The notes: generated by a model from the sequence alone, not told the origin. A stretch of DNA of 64,000 nt from Artemisia argyi (GCA_030686995.1 CM060692.1:17403465-17467464); one strand, 5' to 3'. Shown: positions 9,944 through 22,788, counted from the stretch's first letter. Program-made: numbers and translations.

Positions 9944-11746
9944 TTGGTTATAGAGAACTGGGTATTTTTAAAACCTAGACTATAACTACTTTTATAAAAA
10001 CTTGACCTGTGACCGCCACATGCCTGCCTACCAAGCCTGCTGCCTTACTTTTGATAAAACATTTTCTTTTAAAGTATGGATTATATTAATAGTGTAACTG
10101 AGCTGAGTATTCCAAAATTCATTAAACCTCGGTGGAATATAGACTGATCACCTATATTCGACCAGGGACAGTGGGACATAGCCTGATCACCTATGTCCGA
10201 CTCAGAGGTGAATTTTGCGATACTGAGAGTAGTTATACTAGAATTATGTCCAGATTGATTTTCTACTTGATTTTTGAAAGTTTTAAAATTTTATGTGTCT
10301 GTACATAATCATTGCATAACATGAACATTTACATCTACACACAACACAGTGGCATCATAGTACTTTTTCTCTTAACGAGAATACTCTTTTATTACAATCT
10401 GGGTATGTTACAGTCACCTCCACCTCAAACCCAACACTCAATCGATGTTGTACCTTCCTTCTTAAGTACTAAGTACACTACTGAGACAACCAACTGATTG
10501 CTGGTAGCAATCAACACCCTCCTTTAGAGCCAAACTCTAAACTTGCCAAACTCCACATTTAGCAGAGATCCTATACCGAACAGAACCCTTAAAAACTTTA
10601 CGTAGTAACCCAAACTACTATCTTTGGAACACCTAATCCTGCACACCTAGTCCTTCACTTATCCCTCGGAATTATCTATTTTCTACCATGCTAACCTCTT
10701 ATAAGATAATAAACTGCATCACTATTAGCATACAAACTGTTTTTGGGCCATTTTAAAGACCATTTTGCTGTCATCCAACAAGATGTTTTACTGCTATTTC
10801 ATGAAATCAGGAGTTTGTCCCTGCCACTATCCTATAACCAATAAATTATTATCCTACTGTCCTATAAACTATTTTACGAATCATCTTTACAACTATTTTA
10901 TCATGATGTAATAAACCGATTCATTACCTTACTACCATTTTATAAAACAACAAACAGTTTCTCTAGCATTTTGTAAACAATAGCACAATTATCCTACAAG
11001 TTTACTACACTTTACAAACTATTTTACTCCCCTATGAACTGCCTTGCTACTAAACCACAATTTTGCTACAATCTTACAAGTGATAAATTGTTTTCCTATT
11101 ACTCTATAAACTATTGTACAACCCGTTCTATAAACTATTTTGCAATCACCATGTGAACCATTTGCCCAATTGAAAAGCACTTTATGTTACTACCTCTTGG
11201 TACTGTTAAAGCAAATTGAATACTTATGTTTATGAAATTCGATTGATATTAAACATTGAACCTCACTCAGGCTTGACAAAAAGACTCCATCAATAAGCAC
11301 CTGAAATTTATTGAAACAAACATACCTGACCACACATTTTTCTTTGACATATTTGCTTTTTTAAGGACTTCCTTTTTGAAATGCGTTTATAGAAATCACA
11401 AAACTCGTAATGGTATTTTTCCCAAGATACCCATTTTGATGTGCCAAAATTCTCTCGTCAAACTTTATTGAGACTTTTGTATATTAATGGGGTGACTAAA
11501 TGTTAACTTTTGAGACATGGTTTTACCCACACCATGTCTAAACACTGTTTTACTAAAATTATGAGTCTTTTTGAAGTCGCATCAGTTTACCTAACTACAA
11601 ATTTTCAACAAAGAACCAAAACCTATTCCTATTGACAAAGTTCGTAGAAACTCACATAAACGCCCTGAATTCACGTGGGGAACGTGAAGATGAATTCTCG
11701 TGCGTATGTACTCATCTCTTTTCGATCTAAATGGGTAACTTAAATT
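9944..11746 (+). other. Non-coding interior of element L
   Basis: No open frame longer than about 60 codons and no retroelement domain is visible on either strand. The first part holds the twin hairpins at 10135-10198. From about 10790 to 11150 a loose repeat of 'ctataaactatttt' words recurs many times. The interior should contain the signals needed for packaging by a helper element. Confidence 0.75.
10135..10198 (+). other. Twin covarying hairpins with palindromic TGATCA loops
   Basis: Hairpin 1 has arms GAATATAG (10135-10142) and CTATATTC (10152-10159) with loop ACTGATCAC. Hairpin 2 has arms GGACATAG (10174-10181) and CTATGTCC (10191-10198) with loop CCTGATCAC. Both stems are perfect 8-mers. 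They differ at two base pairs and both differences are compensated (A-T to G-C, T-A to C-G). The unit period is 39 nt. They lie about 190 nt after the primer site, where a dimerisation or packaging signal would be expected. Confidence 0.7.
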
Positions 11747-11784
11747 GAATCGCGAGGACGCGATTCCATTTAAGGAGGTGTGAC
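11747..11784 (+). promoter_or_regulatory. Purine tract of L with GAGGAC-loop hairpin
   Basis: Arms GAATCGC (11747-11753) and GCGATTC (11760-11766) close the loop GAGGAC. TTTAAGGAGGTG then leads to the 3' LTR at 11785. The hairpin form and loop match those in the Athila elements here, although L appears to belong to another clade. Confidence 0.75.
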
Positions 11785-14700
11785 TGTAACAAACCGGAAT
11801 TTTCCAAACTGACTTTAAATAATAAATGTCAATTTATTATTACCTGACTATTTATCTAACCATACATGAGCTTACAAAACTATTTCGGGAAAACAAACCC
11901 GCACACTGTAAATCACTACATTGGTTATTTTATCAGAAAATGTGAATGTGCCATTTTCTAACTGTTACTGATCATTATTGATCAAACACGAGAATTATCT
12001 CGCACACAACACCACATGCGTACCGACACAATCCTAGTAATGGCATGAAATCAATACTGATTATCCAAAATTTATAAATTTTGTTTTTATATTATTTGTA
12101 TAAATACACACTCGAGAACAATATTGATCGCGCTCACGACAAACCGAGAATACACCAAAAATAAATTGGAACTCATAAAACACGGGATACACTTAAATCC
12201 CCGCGAGCATTACCAAGAACATTTCCGATACTCGCTTTTATTTAACACATCACTTTTAGTTAATACACACCTTTAAAAAAAAACAAAAAAAAAAAATTTA
12301 TAACAAAAATCATTTTTATCCCCTCATATTATCCTCACCCACACACACGCATCTGCTTTCCTCTCTTTCATCTGTTACGCCTCATCCCCACATCTGAAAA
12401 CCCATCAGACCTGCTCCTGCTGCTACGCTTCTCATCTCCTCTTTTTCATCTGAGCTTAGCCACGAGGTGGTCACAACAAGCCCCAGACCCTTGTCTTGTT
12501 TGGGAGTCAGCGAGGTAGACTGAGGTATAGAGGGGATGACTACCTTAAATGGTTTCAAGATAACTGACATCAAGGGGAGAGGAATCAAACCTCCCTTGTT
12601 TATTCTTGTTATAATCCATATCGATTCACAGTAAGTCCACATAAACTTATCAAAACAAACTCAAAGATTGAAATTGGTATACTTGGAGGAATCGACTTCT
12701 GGGTCTAAAGCGTGTGTGGATTTGCTTGCTGAATTGGATCTTGGGATCTTGTTTCAATCCTTGGTCTCCTTTGTAATCGACTCACCTTCCATTGTAAGGG
12801 TTTCTCAAAACTTATTGACCTCGAATCTTATTGTTATAATCTTGTTTTGGATTTCATCAAATCAATCGAGTATATTTGTAGTGGTACGGTTTGCTTATTC
12901 CTGATTGTTGTTGTTTTTTTTATTGTGTGGCATAAATGAATAAACCCATAACTAAAACCTGAGTATTGGCTTATTAATGGATGTGCTTACTTTGTTTTCG
13001 CTTATTTTACGGGCTTAATTACTATGTTAAAGTTGGGAGTAAGTGCGTCTCGAAACACAGGTTGCTAGTGGTTGTTTTGGTGTTGTGGTTCGACACCAAC
13101 ACAGGGTTGTGTTTAAATGATGCCTAATCTTCTCCAAAACAAAAACGGCATACATGTTACATCCACACTTGTTGGTCAGTGTTGTCATTAAAAGGCTAAG
13201 TTTTAATTATTCTTGTTGCATTTCTTGGTCGAGAGGCTGTGGGTCGAAACCCACTGTGGTCGAACCACAGTGGCGTATTTCTTCTTTCTTTTGTTGGGTT
13301 CGGTGCTTGCACCTTTGGCCACAAGTACAAGACAATAGAATGGGTGTCGAGACTACAATCCAACATTGGGCTTTACACATTTTTTTTCCCTTATTTTCTT
13401 GACTCACCTCTTTGAAATTAGTACAAGTAATCTGTATTGGTGAAAATTTTGGAACTTGACTTTGAGTTTTAGAAGTAAAGTTGCAAATGATTTTCATTTC
13501 TTTTGCCTACTGTTGGAGCACTACTGAAAACACAAAAGATAAATGAGTTTTTTTGGGATTGCTTAAAACTTTGATATGGACTTGTGTTTGAAATCGTGTT
13601 GTCTCTACTTGTGTTTATCTTGCTCAGTTAAAGGACCTCAAGTCCATTTGCAAAAATAAGGGGTGTGCTGTTTTATTTTTGGGTCAAAGCCCACTTGCCA
13701 TAAACAAAGAGGGTGCGTTGAGTTGAAACCTTACAAAACAAATGTGAAGAACCCTTGTGATATAAATAGGGTGCGTTAAGTTAAAAATTTTAGAAAACAG
13801 ATAAACAAAACATTATGTGTGATATACAATAACATAGATGGTGCGTTTGAGTTTGAAGTGAATAAAAACATATGAAACCCTTTTATGGTATAAAACAACA
13901 TAAAACAAGGGGTGTAATGAATGCTCCTTTTGTGATATGAGTGGAGTCAAGTTACTTGTTTTTCCTCGGCTTATCTCGCGCCTCGTTCACGACTCACTCG
14001 TTTACTCGCTCTCGACTCACTTATTTACGGCATACCTTAAACTTATTAAACATGCCTTATAAACACATTTTATATATAATAAACTTTAATCAAATCTTAA
14101 TCATTGAATCATTAGATAATATTCATATAATGATAATAAACGAAATTGTTTTAATAATACAACAATGGGTTATTGATTATTGAGACATTTAGTCACCACG
14201 TACAAACTAAAGCAATACATGGGTCATGTCCGATTTTCTACAATCCTACACTTATAACTTATAAGAGTATTTTTTTATACAAACTCTTTTGATAAAACTA
14301 TTAATTGGAATATAAATTCCTAAACATTTTTTTATTATACGTACTTATATTTTCATATATACTTTCAAACATTCTTATAATCCGAATTCGTCTACCATTT
14401 ACTTGTGATTACCTTCCTTACATTGTTTTTTTGGTTACTAGCGAACCATGTACGTGTTCGTTTGTGTTACTTTTTATATGTATACTTAAGCACTTCCGAA
14501 AGCCAATGCTAGCCAATACTTACCAAACTATTTAAACTTAAATGCTGCCACACAAGCAACAACAACATAAACATTTAAACTTTTAAACTTGTTTAACTTC
14601 ATCGTGTCTCAAACTTGAAACTGTAAACTAAATCATGCCTTACTAATCTAGGTCGCGTGTTGGTGCCACACTCTATTTGACTCACTTGGTTTAATGCATA

Positions 14701-15876
14701 CTCCATTGAGGTGAGTTCATGACCCCTACTTTTACTTGTTTTATAACTGTTTTGGGGGAGAATACATGCTCGTTTTTAACTAAACTCTACGCTTGTTTTA
14801 TTTGAATGCGCATTACTTGATTGATTATTCAAATGCACATATGTGTATATTGGTTGCATACTTGATTATTTTCTAACATACACAAGTGTTTTATAAACAT
14901 GCAACACACTTTATGAGCTATTGCTTTTATGCAACATACTTTATGAACTATTGCTTTTATGCAACACACTTTATGAACTATTGCTTTTATGCTACCCACT
15001 CAATGAACTATTGCTTATATGCAAAACACTTTACAAATCTTTGCTGTTACGCAAACACTTCTATTGAATGGCAATTGCTTTTATGCAAACACTTTTATGG
15101 ACCACACTGAAACTTATGCTTTATTTACACTATTACGCGGATTAGCCTAAGACACTGAATCCCACAATGCCCAAACTCATGAACCGTCAATTCCTGCTGG
15201 GAAGCGCGAATGCTATAAATAGATCTATTGGGGTTGACACCCCCGTTCGGTTTGGCCGGATAGGCAAACGCGAGCGTATAACATGTCGAAACACGAGTGT
15301 CACGGGATAGACACTTGCAAGGGCTTTATTTAACATGCTTCTAGAGCATGCACACTGTCAAGCTTCGGTTGCATGAACTTAGTGCTAGCGTAATAAACTA
15401 TTTACTATGTGACATTATATTCGTTGTAATGATCACACACTCTACTCATGGTCCACAATTCTAATTTTACCGTAAGGTAAATACTATTTTCATGACATTG
15501 TGAGCCGCACAATGGCCACAAAACTCTCTATCGAACTCACAATACTATTGTTTTATTATAAACTTATGAACTCACCAACCTCGTGTTGACACTTTTTAGC
15601 ATGTATTTTCAGGTTAAGGCGATAGTTAACTATTGAAGGCTTTGGCATGGCATGGCATGGTCATAGACAACTCTGATATGTATTTGGGACCAGATATATG
15701 GGCTTGTATTCCCGTACTATTTTTGAAACGATGTAAATTTGAATATTTTTTTTAATGAAAGTTATTCTAAATGGTTGAGATAAAAACCGCTCTTTGTACT
15801 TGTGTTATGATACCGATTGAGTAGCACCCCAGTAACATGTATGCTTCCGCTAAATCAGATTTTTGGGGGTGTTACA
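11785..15876 (+). repeat. 3' LTR of element L (4092 bp)
   Basis: Direct repeat of 5829-9927. It is 7 bp shorter, owing to a 2-bp loss in a T-run (near 14272) and one fewer GGCAT unit (near 15650). The few substitutions seen include a G to T change near 14471. Confidence 0.95.
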
Positions 15877-15881
15877 AACCC

Positions 15882-17274
15882 CATGAGGGATTGAACTATC
15901 CTGAGCAAGAAAAGCCTCGAACTCTTCCAGAAGGAAGTCACTTCCCTCAAACGGAGTGAGGGAAGGGGAAGAGTCGGAAATGATAGGATCAGTAGAAGGA
16001 GTGGTACTGCCACTTGCTGAGAAACCAAGGACTTCTTGAGAATACTCCTCAGACGCAACATCGATGATGTCAATTCGGTTAACCGTTTCAGCGTCATAGT
16101 TGGAGGAGTATCTTGAAGTTTGATCAAGATTGAATGTGATGGCTTCACCACCAACACGTAGAGTGATTTCTTCTTCGAATACATCGATTAGAGCACGACC
16201 CGTTCTCAAGAATCCCCTCCCGAGAATGAGAGGAACTCTTGGGTCAGCGTCGAAATCAACAATCACGAAATCTGCCGGAAAATGGAACTTTCCTACTTTC
16301 ACGAAGATATCTTCGGCAATGCCGAGAGGACGAGATATAGTACGGTCTGCAAGCTCGAGAGTCATGCAGGTAGGGGTGAGAGCAGGTAGAGAGAGTCTTT
16401 TCCAGACTGAGTAAGGCATCAGGTTAATGCTTGCATCGAGATCGGCCAAGGTAAAACATTCAACCATCCCCGGGAAAATACAAGGAATGAGAAATTTCTC
16501 GGGATCTCCAAGCTTTTCGGGAAACTTTTTCAAGAGCACTGCTGAGCAATGCTCATTAAGTGGAGTTTTTGCCATCTCACAGAGTTTTTCTTTGTTGCTT
16601 ATCAGATTTTTGATTGTTGAAGCAAACTTAGGCATGAGAAGAAGAGCATCCGCGAAGCTAATATCGAAGTGTAACTCTTGGAAAATTTGATAAATTTTTT
16701 CCATCTGATGATTAGCTCTTTCGCGGTTCTTTTGATCATTCAAACGTGAAGGATATGGAATTGAAGGCTTAGGATCGTTCTTTGGAATTTCATCAGAACT
16801 CACAGGAGGATCAAATACAACTTTCGACTTACGAGTTGGGACCGGGACAACTTGAGGGTGGACGTTGTTAATACCTCCGTTATTAGTAGGAAGTACCGTG
16901 TCCGTAGTAACCTCAGGTTCACGTTCCGCTACCTTGGTAGGAGGAGAAGAAGAGGTAGAGGGAATCGTGGGTCCATTGTATGATACCCCACTTCGGGTAG
17001 TGATCGCTTTGACATCGCCCCTCGGGTTAGCGATCGTGTTGCTCGGTAGTGTACCCGGGCCCGAGGGTCGATCATTTAAAGACTTCTGAAGCTCAGAGAT
17101 CTTGCTGATCAATAACCGATTCGTTTCCTCTTGTGCTTTCATGAATTGTTTTAGCACTTTATCGGAGGAAGACGAGGGTGGAACAACGTTTTGATTTTGA
17201 TTAGGAAGATTTTGAACACGGTTGTTTTGAAAATTCCCTTGATTTTGATTGTTGTTACCCTGAAAATTGTTTCT
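15882..17274 (-). pseudogene. Gag tail, protease and linker of element A
   Basis: The open frame begins after a TAG at 17275-17277 and runs into element L at 15882. It covers the Gag tail, a basic linker (KAITTRSG), a retroviral-type aspartic protease region and an acidic linker ending SIPHG. The protease would mature the polyprotein. Its signature reads ADLDASINLMP where Athila proteases normally have D-L-G-A, so the flap-side glycine of the catalytic triplet is replaced by aspartate. The second conserved stretch, VPLILGRGFLRTGRALIDV, is intact. The frame agrees with that of the RT half at 4459-5828. Confidence 0.88.
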
Positions 17275-17277
17275 CTA

Positions 17278-18120
17278 ATTGAAATTACCCTGATTGTAAT
17301 TCCCTTGATTTTGATTTCTTTGAAAATTTCCTTGAAAACCTTGATTTTGATTGCCATTTTGAAAATTGTTTTGATTAAAATGACCTTGATTTTGGTTCGG
17401 GTTTTGGAAATTTGAGTTTTGACCTTGGTTAAAATTCTGATTCAAGTTACGGTTTTGATTTTGGTTTAAACCGGGAGGTCCGAGAAAATTGTTGAAACGA
17501 TAGCTCAAGAGATTACGGTCCCCTTGTGGTTGGTAAGAATTACCCCCATGTTGTAGGAACCGTGAGCAGCATAAACGTTCTCTTGAGGAAAACCAGCAGT
17601 AGTTGGACACTCGGAATAAAGATGCGGGCCCCCACAAGTTTCACAACTTCGGGCCACGGCTTTCACTTGTTGATTTTGAACCTGATTTTGCATCGTTTGG
17701 TTCATTCTCAACACAGCCGTAGAAATATCATCCATCTTTTTGGTAAGAGCAATTATTTCAGGAGATGATGATGAAGGAATAACTGATTTACATGACTCAT
17801 CCCTCTCCGCAGAGGAATCCCAAAAGTTATGGTGGGCAGTCATGTTCTCAATCAAGTCATAGCACTCTTCGGGACGCCTTTTCATAAAGGTCCCACCCGC
17901 AGCAGCATTGAGAATATCCCGGTGCCTCAATGTTAGACCATTATAGAAGGTATCTATGATGGTAACTTGTAACATATTGTGGTTAGGGCACCGATCAATA
18001 GCTAGCTTATAACGTTCCCAAGCCTCAAAAAGAGACTCATCGGGACGTTGCCGGAAGTTGCTGATATCATTTCGTAACTTGGTAACCATGGAAGGTGGAA
18101 AATATTTTGCTACAAACTTG
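17278..18120 (-). pseudogene. C-terminal half of Gag of element A
   Basis: The part read from 18120 to 17505 carries the retrotransposon Gag core (FRQRPDESLFEAWERYK, then RHRDILNAAAGGTF) and a CCHC-type knuckle CETCGGPHLYSEC with spacing C-x2-C-x3-H-x4-C. Gag forms the particle that packages element RNA. Near 17555 a frameshift moves the reading to a second frame, rich in Asn and Gln (17278-17637). The N-terminal half of this gene lies at 25125-25598 beyond the inserted solo LTR. Confidence 0.88.
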
Positions 18121-18994
18121 GTTACTGATGAGTGTATAAATACTCATCATTTTTAGTCAAATCTGAGCTGCAAAACGATCAAAAACACACCAAAATACAA
18201 AGAAAATCCCAAAGATCGTATTTTATATGTTTCTGATGCAAAACGAGTGAAAACAAACGAAAAACAAACAAAATTTGCATATTTGGCAGTTTCAGTCCCC
18301 CAACTTTCAAAGTTTTACAAAATTAGTCCCTGGTCAGTCATTTTAATGAAAAGTCAACCCAAGCTCTTTTAAAGTCAAAATAAATCACAAATGATCTTTG
18401 GGTAAAATGTTCTCAAAAAATTTCAAGTTAAAGCTTTGAAATTTCACAATTGGCATGTTTGGTCCCTGTACTTTGCAAATTTGGCAGATTTTGTCCCTGG
18501 TGGAATAATTTGGATGGAAAAGTCAACATTGATCCCTGGAAAATCACAAGTTGTAAATTTCAGTCCCTGGGTGAAGAGTTTGGAAAAATTACAAGTTGGG
18601 TCCCTAAAGTTTAGAAATTGGCAAAAATGGTCCTCGGGTGTTAAAATTGGGAAAATCACATTAAGAGTCCTTATGGAATTACAAGTTGACAAGAATGGGA
18701 CCTTGGGTATATTTTAGAGACTTGGCAGATCTAGCCCTCAACTTGGCAGATTTTACAAAAATGGTCCTTGTGTTAATTTGGATACAAACCAAACGGACCC
18801 TTGATAATAATACACCACTAATCTAATCCACCCCATCTTCTCTTGGGCTTTTAACAACTGCCAAGCCCAAACAACACCCCCAGCCCACAAATAAAAAAAA
18901 CCACGACCAAAGTTTATTATTAAACCAAAGGGGTAAGGGTCAAATATTCAAACGTATACCCTGCTTTATCTTCTTCCCCAAAACCATCACCATT

Positions 18995-19016
18995 CCCCCC
19001 CCCCCCCCCCCCCCCC
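18995..19016. repeat. C homopolymer (22 bp) in B
   Basis: Uninterrupted run of C in the U3 part of the solo LTR. Its length is prone to sequencing error. Confidence 0.9.
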
Positions 19017-19295
19017 GTGACTGCTAACATACAAACCCAACCATCACCATACCTCCCCTTGTCCTCCACACCATATCCCAATCCCACTCACCTTTACCCT
19101 TTGCCTCACAAACCCCTACCTACCCCAGCCATGTCACCAATCCAATGCAACTCGTTTGGGCGCCAAAAGACCAATGGAAGGTTGAGATGAAGATAAGAGC
19201 AAATGGATGGCTTGGATTTAATGAGAAGACAGTGTTGCCCTAATTTCAGAGATGAAGACAAAGTGAAGCTCAATTCATACCTACCACTTTAGTAG

Positions 19296-19303
19296 TATAA
19301 ATA
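19296..19303 (+). promoter_or_regulatory. TATA box of solo LTR B
   Basis: TATAAATA lies about 1.17 kb into the LTR, after the repeated U3 region. The solo LTR at 52453 has its TATAAAAG at a similar offset (53500-53507). Confidence 0.6.
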
Positions 19304-20894
19304 GGACTTGAATTGTAGCCCATGAAGCATCCCAGTTTAGTTTTAAAAATCTATTTTCTTTCTCATTTAAAGTATTGTATCTCTGCATTTTCAGTTTAAT
19401 GAAAGTTTGTTCCAAGTTTATTTCAAATTCGAATCTTGTTTAAATTCCTTAAGTGCTAATATTTCATTTGAAAAGTTATTTTTTATTGATTGTTAGATAG
19501 TTCTTAAAAGCTTTTGAAATGTTCTGAGTAAAAGAAAGTAAAAATTTAGTAAAGAAAAGAAAAGAATATGCAAAGAAAATCCAGAAGAAATAAAAAAATA
19601 TGGAAGAATGAAGAAAATGAAGTATGCAGTTCAGAATGGAAATGGAGTATGGGTTTAGAGTTCCAAGGGGAACATTAGGTTGATCTTGGTTCTTTGCTCT
19701 CAGTCACTCATTGCTTTGATACCAAGTAAGATTTTACACCAATTCATATGTTAAGTGTTAACTATTGTAAAATCTGTTAATTTAAGTTCAATTTGATTTA
19801 GTATAACATAATTAGTGTAGTATAAGTGTTAAGTTAATCATCTGGTTTGTAGAATCAGCATAACAGTTTAGCTTAGGGGTGTTTGGATTAATGTTTTTAG
19901 ATGTATTTAGGTTTGAACTAAGTGTTTGAGTTTGTTTGTTTACTATTCTTAGGACTTTATAAGTGGGTTTAAGCATTAACTTCAGGCTAAATCAAGGTAA
20001 AAGTCAAAATTGGACACTCTCCCCACTAACAGCTTGGCTGTTGGTGGTTTTGCCTAATCAGTCTTAGATAATTGTTCACAAGTGGTTCAAATTGATAGGA
20101 ATAGGTCCATTTAGGGTTAATACTACATAATCAGTTCACTAGAGTAACCAGAAGTTCATTCAAGTCAAGATTGGGCTCATGCTTAAAAAGTCAAAAATCA
20201 ATTTTTTGGGTAAAATCTCAGAATTTCAAGGATTTTTAGTGAATTTTGGGGTAGGACCCAGACCTTGAAATTTTTACAGAAGTTAGCTTACCACCTCAAC
20301 TTTTAAATCCCAAGTTCATTTCATTTTTATGATTTTTTTAAGTGGGTCCCACCACCCTTCAAACAGACCTGCAGGGAGGGATTATACCCTGTGTCAGTTT
20401 TTGCAAAGAATTTGATTGGTATTAGATTACTGAATTGTAGTTGTTAGGATTTGATCATTGCTGATTTTGTAAGCCCCCTAGGTATGTTATTCATTAATAC
20501 TTCTAGTTTTAGCTTTGTGGCTTATACATGATGCTTATTAAGCCTTCCTTTTGGCTTATTTGAATACTGCTGAAGCAGCATTTTTGTTGATCTTGGTGAT
20601 TGGATTAATAGTTTCTAGTAAGTGACTCTGTTGGTTACATGTTGTTGTTGTTTGTCCTGCTTATATTTTTGCCGCTCCTCTTTATTGTTGTTGTCACTGC
20701 TGTTGTTGTTTTTGTTTTGACTAAGCTTGTTTTGGTTTTACAAGAACTTTTGAGAAACAAAGAAAGAAAACGTTTTTGATCTTTGAATCTGATTTGGAAA
20801 CTGTTTAAGGATTGTTGTTATAAGCTGTTTTCAAAAGTTGTTAGTGTGGTGTGAGTTTGTGTCCAAACCAGTAGGCTAAGTGAAAAGAAAAGAA

Positions 20895-20897
<3 letters not shown>

Positions 20898-20975
<78 letters not shown>
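20898..20975. repeat. (AT)n microsatellite, left flank of a TIR element
   Basis: About 39 AT units. A matching run at 23418-23481 lies on the other side of the inserted element. Confidence 0.95.
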
Positions 20976-20977
<2 letters not shown>

Positions 20978-21788
20978 CCGGATCGATTGAGAAGGGTTTT
21001 AGATTGAGAAGAATGAGAAACAATCCAAACCATTCATCTTGTTAAATTAGATCAAGGGCATGATGGTACAATTTTATATTCTCTTTCATATTAAAAGCTG
21101 CATTAATATTGATTCAATGTTTTTCCTCCAAATTTGTACTACGTACATGATATCGATTACCAATTTTTTTTTCAATCCTTAAATAAATTACTCATCTTCA
21201 TTTACATTTTGATTTATTTTTTCTTATTTAAATAAAGCGAGATTTTCTTTTGTGAGACAAAATCAAATTTTCCTTTTGAGTGTATTATTTGCTTCGATAT
21301 GAACCATCAATAATTTATTTTTGAATCAATTTAAAATAATGAATCATCGTTGTATCAATTTATATACATGTATAATGGATTAGCAAAACACTAATTTGAT
21401 TACAATTCACCGAACATGATTCATCGACATGATTTTGGTTCATGTTTTGGAGTATGATTCACAAAAATCACTCACTTTTTATTCTTTTTTATGATTCACT
21501 ATATACAACATATGTACTTACTGATTCAAAAACGGAATACGTGATGTTAAACATGATTAATATTAAAAATACTTTCAATGATTCACTAATGTGATTACGA
21601 TTTTTCAATGCAAGCCTACGTTGTTCGATGATATATTTGATTCATAACAAAAGGAAAACACCGTCATTTTTTTGTTCGATTCACTAATCCGAAAATGATT
21701 CACAAAAGATACTATCAATCTTAACCGTTCATCTCATCAAACCAAGTCAAGGCAATTTACAATTTTCATTAATTAATATTTTGATTCA

Positions 21789-22788
21789 CAGGGCCGTCTC
21801 ATTGATTTGGGTGGCCCGGTGCGAAACTATTAATGAGGCCACGTAAATAACGAAAAGCTTAACTATTATGGAAAATTCGAAACATAATGTTATTATAGTC
21901 TAAACACATCTCTTTTCTTTTTATATGCGGCTGTTGACTTTTAAATAAAACAACAGTTTTATAAAGTTAATGTTTTATATTTAATTTCAAAATATATCAT
22001 AGGTAAAAAAAAAGTTAAGACGTTATAAATACAAAAGAAAATTATATTTTTCTTTGTTATGGTGGTAACCGTAACTGTAATAGAGATAAGGGGCCAAAAT
22101 GATACATATTACACATACAAAGTAAAAAATGATAACTTTCAAAACTAATAGGTGCAAAAGACAAATCAAAATTTGAAGGGCCCCACCATACACAACATTT
22201 TGGCTTTGTCTTCTCCAACAAGATCGCAAAACCAGATTCCACCATTGTTAAACTCTTTTCTTTTTTTTGGTGGAACGTTGACTATGAGAATGTGAGATCT
22301 TATGAGGAATGGCGCACGTGGCTGGTGTCTATTCGGCTCCCAAATAAGCTGAAAGGTATGATGGAAGGTGTTTTTTATGGTTTATGGTGGTCAATCTGGA
22401 ATTTCAGAAACAAACTCCTGTTCGATAACAAGATCCCCAAGAAGGCGTTAATTTTCGATAATTTAGTTTCCTTGTCTTTTAATTGGTGTAAGTATAGATG
22501 TAAAGCATCGTTCAAATGGGATGACTGGCTTAAGAACCCTTATCTTATTTCTGTTTGATCTAGCTCCTTGCTAGCTTAATAAAATGCCGTTCCAAAAAAA
22601 AAAAAAAAAAAAAAAACTCTTTTCTTTTTTTATAAAATTCTTCTATATTTCTATATTAAATCATCTATTAACATAACTAAACTTCAAAAACAAGTATATA
22701 TACATTGAAGTTTTAGAAATTTTGAAGCCCTTAAAAAATGGAGGCCCTGTGCGATTGCACTTCCCGCACATGCCGAAATCCGGCCCTG
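21789..22788. mobile_element. Non-autonomous hAT transposon, containing a LINE insertion
   Basis: It begins CAGGGCCG and ends CGGCCCTG, the inverted repeat expected of hAT elements. The 8-bp flanks are TTGATTCA (21781-21788) and TTGATTCC (22789-22796), one mismatch apart. Without the LINE it is about 640 bp. No transposase is present. Confidence 0.82.
22268..22616 (+). mobile_element. 5'-truncated L1-type LINE with poly(A) tail
   Basis: The frame from 22271 to 22558 reads as the extreme C-terminus of a plant L1 reverse-transcriptase polyprotein (WWSIWNFRNKLLFDN, then WDDWLKNP). A short 3' UTR with AATAAAA (22579-22585) and a 23-base poly(A) ending at 22616 follow. The flanks share a duplication CTCTTTTCTTTTTTT (22253-22267 and 22617-22631), as left by target-primed reverse transcription. 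Only about 290 coding bases were copied, so the insertion was dead on arrival. Confidence 0.88.

Larger units (their letters stand above)
5829..15876 (+). mobile_element. Element L: very young non-autonomous LTR retrotransposon with 4.1-kb LTRs (LARD-like)
   Basis: Two near-identical direct repeats (5829-9927 and 11785-15876) flank a 1.86-kb non-coding interior. The ends are TGTAACA and TGTTACA, and the target duplication AACCC is at 5824-5828 and 15877-15881. A tRNA-iMet primer site follows the left LTR and a purine tract precedes the right one. By eye the LTRs differ by only about three substitutions plus a 2-bp and a 5-bp indel, so the insertion is recent. No gag, protease, RT or integrase can be read, so it must use proteins from another element. 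The primer site, termini and purine-tract context suggest a Tekay/Del-type chromovirus as donor; that is inference. Confidence 0.93.

Noticed and set aside
5829..15876. Paired short ORFs (74-96 codons) repeated in both L LTRs as conserved genes
   Set aside because: They are duplicated because the LTR is duplicated. None shows a domain, a start context or a codon pattern suggesting protein.
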